64,000 nt of DNA, from positions 10,596 to 74,595 of the forward strand of contig NZ_LGDY01000113.1 of assembly GCF_001279525.1 (NCBI RefSeq), given 5' to 3'. Shown piece by piece: positions 1 through 7,310 of this stretch. Position 1 is the stretch's first letter, and every line of letters begins with the position of its first letter. The position numbers and the translations under genes are program-made. This DNA comes from Nocardia sp. NRRL S-836 (GTDB taxonomy: Bacteria; Actinomycetota; Actinomycetes; Mycobacteriales; Pseudonocardiaceae). A model generated the notes under the pieces. That model worked only from the letters and a program-made list of their open reading frames with translations, ran no database searches and was not told where the DNA came from.

Positions 1-108
1 CGCGCTCCCGACGTCCTCGCCGCCCTGCGTGCGGGCGAGGAACGCCGTCTCGCCGCGGGCACCCTCCCGCACGTGGGCATCGCCGCCAGCGCCTTGATCT
101 CCACCTAG
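1..108 (+). CDS. 3' end of an unidentified upstream gene
   Basis: The reading frame is open from the window edge to a TAG at 106-108 and gives 35 C-terminal residues ending in SALIST. Codon third positions are almost all G or C, as in real genes here. The piece is too short to show a domain, so no function is proposed. A 63-bp gap separates it from the next gene on the same strand. Confidence 0.55.
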   Translation, partial: RAPDVLAALRAGEERRLAAGTLPHVGIAASALIST

Positions 109-171
109 CTGGAGCTCCTAGGGTCGCCCCGACGGGTTCTTCCGACTGGTTCTTCCGACGTGGGGGTTGTG

Positions 172-1131
172 ATGCGTGCGGTTCGAGTGCATGAGTTCGG
201 CGGGCCCGAGGTGCTCCGCGCGGAGGAGGTGCCCGACCCGGTCGCCGGGCCCGGACAGGTCGTGGTCGGCGTCGAGGCCGCCGACGTGATCTTCCTCGAC
301 ACGCTGCTGCGGCGCGGCTGGGGCGTCGACATCTTCCCCACGCACCCGCCGTACGTACCCGGTGGTGGCGGCGCGGGGCACGTGCTGTCGGTCGGCGACG
401 GCGTGGACCCGGCCTGGGTCGGCAGGCACGTCATCGCCCGCGGGCCCGGTGGGTACGCCGAGCAGGTGGTCTGCGCGGTCGAGGACGTCGTCGCGGTGCC
501 GGACGGCCTGGGCTCGCGGGAGGCCGCCGCGGTGCTGCACGACGGCGCCACCGCCGTGATGCTCCTGGGCCGGGCCGAGATCGCGGCGGGCGACTGGGTC
601 CTCGTCGCGGCGGCGACCGGTGGGGCGGGCTCGCTGCTGGTGCAGCTGGCTCGGGGCGCCGGTGCGCGGGTCGTCGCGGCCGCGCGCGGTGAGCACAAGC
701 TCGCGCTGGCCCGTGAGCTGGGGGCGGAGCTGGCGGTCGACTACTCGCTCGACGGGTGGCAGGAGCAGGTCGTGGCGGCAACCGGCGGGGTGGCCGTGGC
801 GTTCGACGGCGCGGGCGGGCCGCTGGGCAGGGCGGTGTTCGAGACCGTGGCGCGTGGCGGGCGGTTCGTCACCTACGGCACATCGGACGGGTTCGCCGAC
901 ATCGACCCGGACGTGGCCGCGGAGCGCCAGGTGCGCGTGGACAACGCGTTGGCGGACGGACCGCCTGCCCCGGCGACCGTGCGTGCGCTGCTCACGGAAG
1001 CGCTCGCGCTCACGGCGCAGGGCCGTATGCGCCCGGTCATCGGTGCGACGTACCCGTTGGCACAGGCCGAGAAGGCACACCGGGCGCTCGAAGAACGCAC
1101 GACGCTCGGCAAGTCGCTCCTGCTGGCCTGA
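172..1131 (+). CDS. Zinc-independent alcohol dehydrogenase / NADPH:quinone oxidoreductase family protein
   Basis: 319 aa. It is a medium-chain dehydrogenase of the quinone-oxidoreductase branch: an N-terminal GroES-like domain (MRAVRVHEFGGPEVL at 1-15), then a Rossmann domain with the nucleotide-binding loop AAATGGAGSLLVQLA near residues 146-160. The Cys/His ligands of zinc-dependent members are absent, which fits NADPH-dependent reduction of quinones or enones by a cytosolic enzyme; the actual substrate is unknown. ATG 172 was chosen over in-frame GTGs at 160 and 169 because a GGGGG tract at 162-166 lies at a suitable distance and the family typically starts MRAV. It stands alone, with a minus-strand gene just downstream. 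Confidence 0.85.
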   Translation: MRAVRVHEFGGPEVLRAEEVPDPVAGPGQVVVGVEAADVIFLDTLLRRGWGVDIFPTHPPYVPGGGGAGHVLSVGDGVDPAWVGRHVIARGPGGYAEQVVCAVEDVVAVPDGLGSREAAAVLHDGATAVMLLGRAEIAAGDWVLVAAATGGAGSLLVQLARGAGARVVAAARGEHKLALARELGAELAVDYSLDGWQEQVVAATGGVAVAFDGAGGPLGRAVFETVARGGRFVTYGTSDGFADIDPDVAAERQVRVDNALADGPPAPATVRALLTEALALTAQGRMRPVIGATYPLAQAEKAHRALEERTTLGKSLLLA

Positions 1132-1149
1132 CGGCGTTCCAGCGGCGTT

Positions 1150-1617
1150 CTAGCGCACGGCGGTCTCGGTGACCGCCCTCAGCGCCGCCACCACGGCCGA
1201 GAACGGCGGCAGGAACGGCTTGCCGACCGGGGTCTCCCCCAGCCACCCGACGCCACCGCGGTCGATCCGCGACGGCGGCAACGGCACGAGCGTGCCCAGC
1301 CGGTGCGTCAGCGCGCCGCGGGCACGCAGGCGGATCAGGTTGACCTGCGAGGCCTCGTCGGCGGACTCGGTGAGGATGAGCCACCGCCCGGGAGGCCCCG
1401 GCAGCGCGACCACCGGGCCGCCGAGCATCCGCACGGACAGGTAGTGCCGCACCTGGCCGCCGATGCCGGAGCCGAGCTCGACGGCGGAGACCTGGTGGTC
1501 CGTCGTCAGCAGCAGCCTGTTCTCCGAGCGCAGCACCAGCCAGCCCCAGTCCGAGTAACGTTCGATCGCGCTGGAGAACGTGTCGAGTTGCGGTAGTACT
1601 CCCTTAGGCGAGTTCAT
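1150..1617 (-). CDS. Hypothetical protein, weakly resembling the bifunctional primase/polymerase N-terminal family
   Basis: 155 aa, soluble, without signal peptide or membrane segment. The order of short blocks (SDWGWLVL near the start, GRWLILTES in the middle, LVPLPPSRIDRGGVGWL near the end) recalls small actinobacterial proteins related to the N-terminal domain of bifunctional DNA primase/polymerases, but catalytic Asp motifs are not evident and this is only a weak resemblance. The ATG at 1617 is preferred over the upstream GTG at 1632 because AGGGTGAG sits just before it as a ribosome binding site. It is transcribed divergently from the amino acid permease. Confidence 0.6.
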   Translation of the reverse strand: MNSPKGVLPQLDTFSSAIERYSDWGWLVLRSENRLLLTTDHQVSAVELGSGIGGQVRHYLSVRMLGGPVVALPGPPGRWLILTESADEASQVNLIRLRARGALTHRLGTLVPLPPSRIDRGGVGWLGETPVGKPFLPPFSAVVAALRAVTETAVR

Positions 1618-1662
1618 GGATCTCACCCTCACTTCATTGAGGTGTAACTCCGATCACACGAT

Positions 1663-1691
1663 TTGACTCTTCGCCGCCATGAACTCACTAT
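1663..1691 (+). promoter_or_regulatory. Candidate sigma-70-type promoter of the permease gene
   Basis: TTGACT (1663-1668), a 17-nt spacer and CACTAT (1686-1691) resemble -35 and -10 elements, about 40 nt before the permease start at 1730. Both hexamers deviate from consensus, so this is a sequence-based guess. Confidence 0.4.
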
Positions 1692-1729
1692 CGGGCCGCC
1701 ATCGGCACACTTGAACGGGGCTGGAGAGC

Positions 1730-3052
1730 GTGACTCACCTGCGTGAACGCCATTTGACCATGATCGCGCTGGGTGGCGTGATCGGCGCCGGTCTGTTCGT
1801 CGGAACCGGCGCGGGCATCGCCGTCGCGGGCCCGGCCATCCTCATCTCGTTCGCATTGGCCGGAATTCTGGCCCTGCTCGTGATGCGCATGCTCGCCGAA
1901 ATGGCGGCCGAACACCCCAGTGGCGGCGCGTTCTCCGTGCACGCGGAAAAGGCGATCGGGCCGTGGGCCGGTTTCACCGTCGGCTGGACCTACTGGTGCG
2001 CGGTCGTCGTGGTGCTGGCCGTCGAGGCGACCGGGGCGGCGAAGATCGCGTCCGGCTGGCTGCCGGCCGTGCCGCAGTGGGCGTGGGTGCTGATCTTCAT
2101 GTCGGTCCTGACCGCCGTGAACCTCGCGAACGTGCGCAACTTCGGCGAGTTCGAGTTCTGGTTCGCGGGCCTCAAGGTCGCCGCGATCGTGCTGTTCCTG
2201 CTGCTCGGTGGCGCCGCGATCCTCGGCCTGCTGCCCGGCGTCGACTCGCCGGGTCTCGCGAACCTGCGCGACTTCGCACCCAACGGCTGGGGTGCCGTCG
2301 TCGCCGGCCTGATGGCGGTGGTGTTCGCGTTCGGCGGCCTGGAGGTCGTCACGATCGCCGCCGCCGACGCCGAGAACCCCGAGCGGGCCATCGGGAAGGC
2401 CGTGCGCACGTCCATCACCCGGCTGCTGGTGTTCTACCTGGGCTCGATGGCGGTCGTCGTGACCCTGTTGCCGTGGAACGACTCCGAGGTCGGCGCCAGC
2501 CCGTACGTGGCGGTGCTGAACAGGATCGGCATCCCCGGCGCCGCGCAGATCATGAACGTCGTCATCTTCGTGGCGCTGCTCAGCGCCGTCAACGCCACCC
2601 TCTACGGCGCCGCCCGCATGCTGTCCTCGCTCGCCGAGCGCGGCGAGGCGCCGAAGTCGTTGCTGGACCGCCGCAACGGCGTGCCGCGCAACGCCGTGCT
2701 GGCGTCGGTCGCGTTCGGGTTCGTCTCGGTGCTGCTGAACTACCTGTGGCCGGACACGGTGTTCCTGCTGCTGCTCAACGCCGTGGGCTCGGCGCTGCTG
2801 GTGGTGTGGGGGTTCATCGCGGTGTCCCAGCTGCGGCTGCGCCGGACGATCGCCCGGCCGGCCGTGCCGATGTGGGGCCACCCCTACCTGTCCTGGCTCG
2901 CGCTGGCCGGGATCGTGGCGATCATCGGGCTGATGCTGGCCGACGACCGGGCCCGCGGGCAGATCCTGTCCACGGGCGTGCTGGTCGCCGTCATCGCGGC
3001 CGCCGGGGTGGGCAGGTCGGCGCTGCGCCGGCGCGGCGCCGACCGGACCTGA
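1730..3052 (+). CDS. APC-superfamily amino acid permease (AAT/GABA permease type)
   Basis: 440 aa inner-membrane transporter with about twelve hydrophobic segments. The first transmembrane segment carries HLTMIALGGVIGAGLFVGTG, the signature of the amino acid-polyamine-organocation superfamily, and its AAT branch usually begins within a few residues of this block, which supports the GTG start at 1730 with GGAG at 1723-1726. It probably imports an amino acid or GABA with protons. The substrate cannot be read from the sequence. A convergent hairpin follows the stop. Confidence 0.88.
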   Translation: MTHLRERHLTMIALGGVIGAGLFVGTGAGIAVAGPAILISFALAGILALLVMRMLAEMAAEHPSGGAFSVHAEKAIGPWAGFTVGWTYWCAVVVVLAVEATGAAKIASGWLPAVPQWAWVLIFMSVLTAVNLANVRNFGEFEFWFAGLKVAAIVLFLLLGGAAILGLLPGVDSPGLANLRDFAPNGWGAVVAGLMAVVFAFGGLEVVTIAAADAENPERAIGKAVRTSITRLLVFYLGSMAVVVTLLPWNDSEVGASPYVAVLNRIGIPGAAQIMNVVIFVALLSAVNATLYGAARMLSSLAERGEAPKSLLDRRNGVPRNAVLASVAFGFVSVLLNYLWPDTVFLLLLNAVGSALLVVWGFIAVSQLRLRRTIARPAVPMWGHPYLSWLALAGIVAIIGLMLADDRARGQILSTGVLVAVIAAAGVGRSALRRRGADRT

Positions 3053-3102
3053 CGGCGGGAACTCCGCGCCCCGCAACGACTCCGGTCGCCCAGGTGACAC
3101 AC

Positions 3103-3131
3103 GGCTGCCGCGGATCCAGTCCGCGGCAGCC
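3103..3131. terminator. Bidirectional hairpin terminator between convergent genes
   Basis: GGCTGCCGCGGA (3103-3114) and TCCGCGGCAGCC (3120-3131) form a perfect 12-bp stem with a 5-nt loop, between the permease stop (3052) and the stop of the convergent secreted hydrolase (3141). No U-tract, as is common in high-GC actinomycetes. Confidence 0.75.
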
Positions 3132-3140
3132 GCTCGTTGC

Positions 3141-3683
3141 CTAGTCGACGATGTTCCTGAGCCGCACCGCGTGGTACTTGCTGTCCGGCTCGAGCCCGTA
3201 CCGCAGCACCCGGTGGTCGGTGCCGTGCCCACCGCGCTGCTCGTACGCCAGGTATTCGGTCCGGTCGGTCGTGGTCCACCTCTCGAAGATCACCACGTGC
3301 CGGAAGTCGGCGGGCCCGGGCTCGTCCACGGCGTCGATGAACAGGTCACCCGGCTTCAGCTCCGCGACGGGCACCGGAACCGTGTACCTCGGCGACACCA
3401 GCGCGACGGTGTCCGGCCCGCCCCTGGGGTACACATTTCCCAGCTTCGCCGCCATGGACACATATCCGGAGCAGTCCTGCCGGTATCCGTCCACCCAGAA
3501 CTGCTCCATGCTGTACGGCACCTGCGCGCCGTTGTCCGCCGTCAGCCAACCGGCCGCGCGCTGCAGCATCTCGGCCCTCGTGACCTGCGGTGTCACCGGT
3601 GCGGACGGCTCCGCGTGGACCGCGGGCGCGGTCACGAGCGCCAGGCTCAGAACTGCGGCGAGCACCGATGAAACGAACTTCAT
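3141..3683 (-). CDS. Secreted NlpC/P60-like cysteine hydrolase
   Basis: 180 aa with a Sec signal peptide (MKFVSSVLAAVLSLALVTAP, cleavage probably after AVHA at about residue 24). The mature part holds YRQDCSGYVSMAA with a candidate catalytic Cys71 and FRHVVIFERW with a candidate His129, the order and context seen in NlpC/P60 (CHAP-like) peptidoglycan hydrolases. PGDLF at about 111 is also typical. It probably acts outside the membrane on cell-wall peptides; no cell-wall binding domain is present. Start ATG 3683 has GGGGTGAAAG directly upstream. The third catalytic residue was not assigned. Confidence 0.8.
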   Translation of the reverse strand: MKFVSSVLAAVLSLALVTAPAVHAEPSAPVTPQVTRAEMLQRAAGWLTADNGAQVPYSMEQFWVDGYRQDCSGYVSMAAKLGNVYPRGGPDTVALVSPRYTVPVPVAELKPGDLFIDAVDEPGPADFRHVVIFERWTTTDRTEYLAYEQRGGHGTDHRVLRYGLEPDSKYHAVRLRNIVD

Positions 3684-3839
3684 CTTTCACCCCTGCTGCG
3701 AGTGGAGCCCGATCTCGCTTTCCACGACAGCAGCGGCAGGTGGCGAAGTCAAAGGTTTACCCGCACAACAGCCGGGTAGGCCGGCCTGCGGTTAACCCGG
3801 TCGAGCGCGACCACCCCACGACCGTGTGAACGCGGTGTC

Positions 3840-4094
3840 CTAGGCCGACTTCTGAGGCGTCAGCAGCTCGTTGATCGCGTCCAGCGAGATGCCCAGCGCA
3901 CCCGCGAGCGCGGCGATGGTGAAGAACGACGGCGTGGGAGCGCGACCGGTCTCGATCTTGCGCACCGTCTCGGCGGACAGACCGGCCCTGGCCGCGATCT
4001 CGACCATGCTCGCCTGACCGCGCGCGTCGCGCAGCAACTGCCCGAGCCGCCTGCCCCGCTCCCGCTGCAGCGAACTCAAGGGGATGCGCACCAT
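3840..4094 (-). CDS. XRE-family helix-turn-helix transcriptional regulator
   Basis: 84 aa, essentially a single Cro/C1-type HTH: LGQLLRDARGQASMVEIAARAGLSAETVRKIETGR spans helices 1-4, followed by a short helical tail ending in TPQKSA. The frame remains open upstream to 4205, but ATG 4094 (MVRIPLSSLQ) gives the length usual for the small one-domain family and the upstream residues look non-coding. It likely binds DNA as a dimer; no target is evident. Transcribed away from the structured element at 4192-4289. Confidence 0.8.
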   Translation of the reverse strand: MVRIPLSSLQRERGRRLGQLLRDARGQASMVEIAARAGLSAETVRKIETGRAPTPSFFTIAALAGALGISLDAINELLTPQKSA

Positions 4095-4191
4095 GCCCGC
4101 GGATTCTACGCCTACTTCGGCCCGCGGTCGGCGTGAGAAAAGTCCATTGCGACGCGAGCCGACCACCGCATAAGTTCGAAGTACACAAGAG

Positions 4192-4289
4192 AGGAGGTGG
4201 TCCAAAGTTGTATAGCTATCGGACTCGTGAGGTGGCTGTCCGCTAGGACCAGCCCTCGGTGACGCCTAAGCGAATACCAGGCAGCCACC
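4192..4289 (+). other. Structured element with strong Shine-Dalgarno and a 12-codon mini-ORF
   Basis: A near-perfect Shine-Dalgarno AGGAGG (4192-4197) is followed 10 nt later by TTG and 12 sense codons to TAG (4208-4246, would read MYSYRTREVAVR). TGGTCC (4198-4203) can pair with GGACCA (4246-4251), and GGTGGCTG (4231-4238) with CAGCCACC (4282-4289), so translation of the mini-ORF could toggle a hairpin. No gene follows on this strand before the convergent glycosylase stop at 4367. It could be a leader-peptide-like element, a small RNA or a micro-protein gene; I cannot name it. Confidence 0.4.
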
Positions 4290-4366
4290 CGGCCCCCGGA
4301 CTTCGAGCACTGGTCCTGCTCGGCCCGCTCACGCGGGAGTCGTCCGGGGGTTGTCCCATTTCCGGG

Positions 4367-4996
4367 CTACAGGACCTTCTTCAACGCCTTGAGGTCGGCC
4401 ACGAACGCGTCGTACGCGGTGGTGTAGTCCTCGGCCCGCAGCACGGACGAGGGGTGCACGGTCACCCCGACCCGCAGCCCGTCGTGCTCCACGACCTCGC
4501 CGCGGTGCTCGGTGAGCTTGAACGAGGGCCCGAGCAACGCCTTCGCCGCCACGGCCCCCAGGCACACGACCAGCTCCGGCTTGACCACGCGCAGCTCCTC
4601 GCGCAGCCACGGGAAGCACGCGACCACCTCGGAGCGGCGGGGCTGCTGGTGGATCCTGCGCTTGCCGCGCTCGGTGAACTTGAAGTGCTTGACCGCGTTC
4701 GTCAGGTAGACCTCGGGCCGGGAGATGCCGGCGGCGTCCAGCGCCTTGTCCAGCAACCGGCCGGCCGGGCCGACGAACACGTGCCCCTCGACGTCCTCGT
4801 GGTCGCCGGGCTGCTCCCCCACCATCATCAGCCGGGCCTTCACCGGGCCCTCGCCGAACACCGTCTGGTGGGCGTCGCGGTACAGCTCGCAGCCGCGGCA
4901 GCCGGCGGCGGCGGAACGCAACGCCGCCCAGCCCTTCCCCTCGGGGACGAACTGGGCGGCGGAAGCGGTGGTGTTACTCGGCCGAGCGGAAGGCAT
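4367..4996 (-). CDS. udgX: UdgX-family uracil-DNA glycosylase (uracil-DNA cross-linking type)
   Basis: 209 aa. Motif GEQPGDHED (60-68), the Cys residues C33, C36, C127 and C145 that fit the 4Fe-4S cluster of family 4-like glycosylases, and HPSSVLR at 181 identify a uracil-DNA glycosylase. The insert KRRIH (112-116) is the hallmark of UdgX, whose His (here His116) becomes covalently linked to the DNA after uracil removal in the mycobacterial enzyme. It acts in the nucleoid on uracil in DNA. Start ATG 4996 overlaps the end of csbD by 23 nt, so the two genes are co-transcribed and probably share the stress-type promoter at 5194-5218. Confidence 0.92.
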   Translation of the reverse strand: MPSARPSNTTASAAQFVPEGKGWAALRSAAAGCRGCELYRDAHQTVFGEGPVKARLMMVGEQPGDHEDVEGHVFVGPAGRLLDKALDAAGISRPEVYLTNAVKHFKFTERGKRRIHQQPRRSEVVACFPWLREELRVVKPELVVCLGAVAAKALLGPSFKLTEHRGEVVEHDGLRVGVTVHPSSVLRAEDYTTAYDAFVADLKALKKVL

Positions 4997-5153
4997 CCTT
5001 GACCTTCTCGCCGGCCTGCTTCAGAGAGCCCTTGGCGCGCTCGGCACGGCCCTCGGCCTGCCACTGCTCGTTGTCCGTGGCGTCGCCGATGGCTTCCTTG
5101 GCACGGCCCTTGAGCTCTTCGGCCTTGTTCTCGATCTTGTCGTCGGCACCCAT
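4974..5153 (-). CDS. csbD: CsbD-family stress protein
   Basis: 59 aa, highly charged and helical: begins MGADDKIENKAEELKGRAKE and continues with AIGDATDNEQWQAEGRAERAKGS, the CsbD-like pattern. In Bacillus the family belongs to the SigB general stress regulon; its molecular role is unknown. ATG 5153 has GAAGGAGCC just upstream. A SigB-like promoter lies 40-65 nt before the start. The 3' end overlaps udgX, which makes an unusual stress protein/DNA repair gene pair. Confidence 0.92.
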   Translation of the reverse strand: MGADDKIENKAEELKGRAKEAIGDATDNEQWQAEGRAERAKGSLKQAGEKVKDAFRSAE

Positions 5154-5193
5154 GGATCAGGCTCCTTCGTTAGCCGTCAGCTACGTTGATCGG

Positions 5194-5218
5194 TTACCCG
5201 GCGAGCACCGTCCGAAAC
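5194..5218 (-). promoter_or_regulatory. SigB/SigF-type stress promoter upstream of csbD-udgX
   Basis: On the minus strand GTTT (5218-5215), a 15-nt spacer and GGGTAA (5199-5194) match the actinobacterial general-stress promoter pattern GTTT-N14-17-GGGTA. Its position about 40 nt before a csbD gene, a typical stress regulon member, supports the reading. Confidence 0.6.
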
Positions 5219-5256
5219 AGTTGATAAGGTGATCACTCGCGGTTGAGAACCCAGCC

Positions 5257-5278
5257 GCAAGCCGATGAGACGGCTTGC
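5257..5278 (+). promoter_or_regulatory. Hexaloop hairpin in the leader of the ANTAR gene
   Basis: GCAAGCCG (5257-5264) and CGGCTTGC (5271-5278) form a perfect 8-bp stem closing a six-base loop ATGAGA. A smaller stem GGTT-GAG-AACC (5241-5251) lies just 5' to it. ANTAR proteins bind paired hexaloop hairpins; here the loop has A at position 1 but A, not the usual G, at position 4, so it is only a suggestive candidate. Confidence 0.3.
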
Positions 5279-5373
5279 TCTGGGTGTGCCCGCCCTTCGC
5301 AAGATGAGCTACTCCGAGCGACGTCGTCCACCGGCATGCCGCTGTGACCATGACGACGTGAAAGGAGTCGGCG

Positions 5374-5718
5374 GTGTCGTCCGCGAGAATCACCGCCCTC
5401 GAGGCCGAGGTGGCAGGGCTGCGCAAGGCTCTGGCATCGAGGACCGTCATCGGGCAGGCCACGGGCCTGATCGCCGCACGCAAACCCTGCACACCCCAGC
5501 AGGCGTTCCAGCTGCTGGTGCACATTTCGCAGCACCACAACATCAAGCTGCACGTCGCCGCCGACCGCCTGGTCGCGGCGTTCGTGCACGCCCACCTGGG
5601 TCGGCCGGTGAACCCGGCCGACCAGGCGTTGTGGGATCACGTCAGCGCGACCACGGCGAACGAGTCGGGGGAGAGCGACGACGGGTTCGCCGAGGAGGTC
5701 AGCAGCACGTCCCCCTGA
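5374..5718 (+). CDS. ANTAR domain protein (RNA-binding antiterminator type)
   Basis: 114 aa. An N-terminal coiled coil (ARITALEAEVAGLRKALASR) leads into an ANTAR three-helix module, VIGQATGLIAARKPCTPQQAFQLLVHISQHHNIKLHVAADRL in two blocks around residues 25-66, followed by a short acidic tail. No GAF, PAS or receiver domain is attached, so signal input must come from a partner or from dimerisation. ANTAR proteins act on nascent RNA to prevent termination. GTG 5374 follows AAAGGAGT by 8 nt. The last 82 nt overlap the 3' end of treZ on the other strand. Confidence 0.88.
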   Translation: MSSARITALEAEVAGLRKALASRTVIGQATGLIAARKPCTPQQAFQLLVHISQHHNIKLHVAADRLVAAFVHAHLGRPVNPADQALWDHVSATTANESGESDDGFAEEVSSTSP

Positions 5719-7310
5719 GGTAGCGGGACGGGGATCGTGCCGAGGTTCACCACCACGCGGGTTCCGCCGCGGTGCAGCACGAAGCACTCCCCGTCCTGCT
5801 CCACCAGGAACCTGTCCAACCGCGGGTCGGCCAGCTCAGGGCGGGAGCGGCGCAACCCGATCAGCGCACGATAGGTCTCGTACACCTTCGCGTGGTCGCT
5901 TTCTCCCAGTTCGTCCCACTTCAGGCGCGAGTTCTCCACCGTCTGCGGCGACATCGGGTCGGGGACCTCGGACTCACCCCAGCCGTGCCGCGCGAACTCC
6001 CTGCGCCGCCCGGTCCTGACCGCCTCCGCGAGCTGCGGGTCGGGGAAGGACGCGAAGAACTGCCACGGCGTGGAAGCCGCCCACTCCTCCCCCATGAAGA
6101 GCATGGGCGTGTAGGGCGAGCACAGCACGATCGCCGCCGCGCACAACAACTTCCCGGTGGACACGGATGCGGGCAACCGGTCACCGGCCGCGCGGTTGCC
6201 GACCTGGTCGTGGTTCTGCGTGTAGGCGAGGAACCGGTGACCCGGGATCAGCGCCGTGTCGACCGGCTTGCCGTGGTGCTTCTCCCGGAACGACGACCAC
6301 GTGCCGGCGTGGAAGAACACCTTCTCCAGCGTGTTCTTCAACGCTCCCGGTGCCGCGAAGTCCGCGTAGTACCCGAAGGTCTCACCCGTCAGTGCGACGT
6401 GCAGGGCGTGGTGCAGGTCGTCCGACCACTGCGCGTGCAGGCCGGTGCCGCCGCCTTCGCGTGCGGTCACGAGCCGTGCGTCGTTCAGGTCGGACTCGGC
6501 GATCAGCGTCAGCGGCCGGCCGAGAGCGGCCGACAGCGCGTCCACCTCGACCGCGAGCTCCTCCAGCACGTGCACGGCCCGGTGGTCGGCCAGCGCGTGC
6601 ACCGCGTCGAGCCGCAGGCCGTCCACGTGGAAGTCGCGCAGCCACTGCAGGGCGTTGTCGATCACGTACCGGCGCACCTCGTCCGAGCCGGGCCCGTCGA
6701 GGTTGAGGCCGGGACCCCAGTCGTTGCTGCCCGCGAAGTACGGGCCGAACCGGTCGAGGTACGCCCCGGACGGGCCGAGGTGGTTGTAGACGACGTCCAG
6801 CAGCACGGCCAGGCCGCGTGCGTGGCAGGCGTCGACGAACCGCTTGAACCCGTCCGGGCCGCCGTAGGGCTCGTGCACCGCGCCCCACAGCACGCCGTCG
6901 TAGCCCCAGCCCTCGGTCCCGTCGAAGCTGTTGACCGGCATGACCTCGACGAACGTGACGCCCAGGTCCACCAGGTGGTCGAGCTTCCCGATCGCCGAGT
7001 CGAACGTGCCCTCCGGCGTGAACGTGCCGATGTGCAGCTCGTAGATCACACCGCCGGGCAACGCGCGCCCGGTCCACGCCTCGTCGCTCCACTCGTAGGT
7101 GTGCCGGTAGACGCGGGACGCCTCGTGCACGCCGTGGGGCTGCCACAGCGACCGTGGATCCGGCAGCGCGTCGCCGCCGACCACGAACGCGTAGTCCGTG
7201 CCCTCGGCGTCGCTGTGCCACCAGTCGCCGTCGCGCTTCATCTCGTGGTCGACACCGTCGACGCGGACGTGCACCGACTCGGGCGTCGGTGCCCACACGG
7301 AAAAGCTCAC
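5637..7310 (-). CDS. treZ: Malto-oligosyltrehalose trehalohydrolase
   Basis: 557 aa GH13 enzyme that releases free trehalose from maltooligosyl trehalose made by TreY. The N-terminal CBM48-like domain opens with VSFSVWAPTPESVHVRVDG; the barrel shows IYELHIGTFTPEGTF, DVVYNHLGPSG, DGLRLDAVHAL (nucleophile Asp), LIAESDLND (acid/base Glu) and YTQNHDQVGNR. GTG 7310 overlaps the treY stop by 4 nt (GTGA) and is preceded by GAGGGGA, so translation is coupled. The 3' end runs 82 nt into the convergent ANTAR gene. Confidence 0.95.
   Translation of the reverse strand: MSFSVWAPTPESVHVRVDGVDHEMKRDGDWWHSDAEGTDYAFVVGGDALPDPRSLWQPHGVHEASRVYRHTYEWSDEAWTGRALPGGVIYELHIGTFTPEGTFDSAIGKLDHLVDLGVTFVEVMPVNSFDGTEGWGYDGVLWGAVHEPYGGPDGFKRFVDACHARGLAVLLDVVYNHLGPSGAYLDRFGPYFAGSNDWGPGLNLDGPGSDEVRRYVIDNALQWLRDFHVDGLRLDAVHALADHRAVHVLEELAVEVDALSAALGRPLTLIAESDLNDARLVTAREGGGTGLHAQWSDDLHHALHVALTGETFGYYADFAAPGALKNTLEKVFFHAGTWSSFREKHHGKPVDTALIPGHRFLAYTQNHDQVGNRAAGDRLPASVSTGKLLCAAAIVLCSPYTPMLFMGEEWAASTPWQFFASFPDPQLAEAVRTGRRREFARHGWGESEVPDPMSPQTVENSRLKWDELGESDHAKVYETYRALIGLRRSRPELADPRLDRFLVEQDGECFVLHRGGTRVVVNLGTIPVPLPQGDVLLTSSANPSSLSPDSFAVVALT

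Noticed and set aside
1688..3232. Very long antisense frames, also at 9565-11844, 12679-14172, 58958-61864 and 60798-63710
   Set aside because: These are shadows opposite genes with clear domains; they arise from GC-rich codon structure and contain no recognisable motifs.
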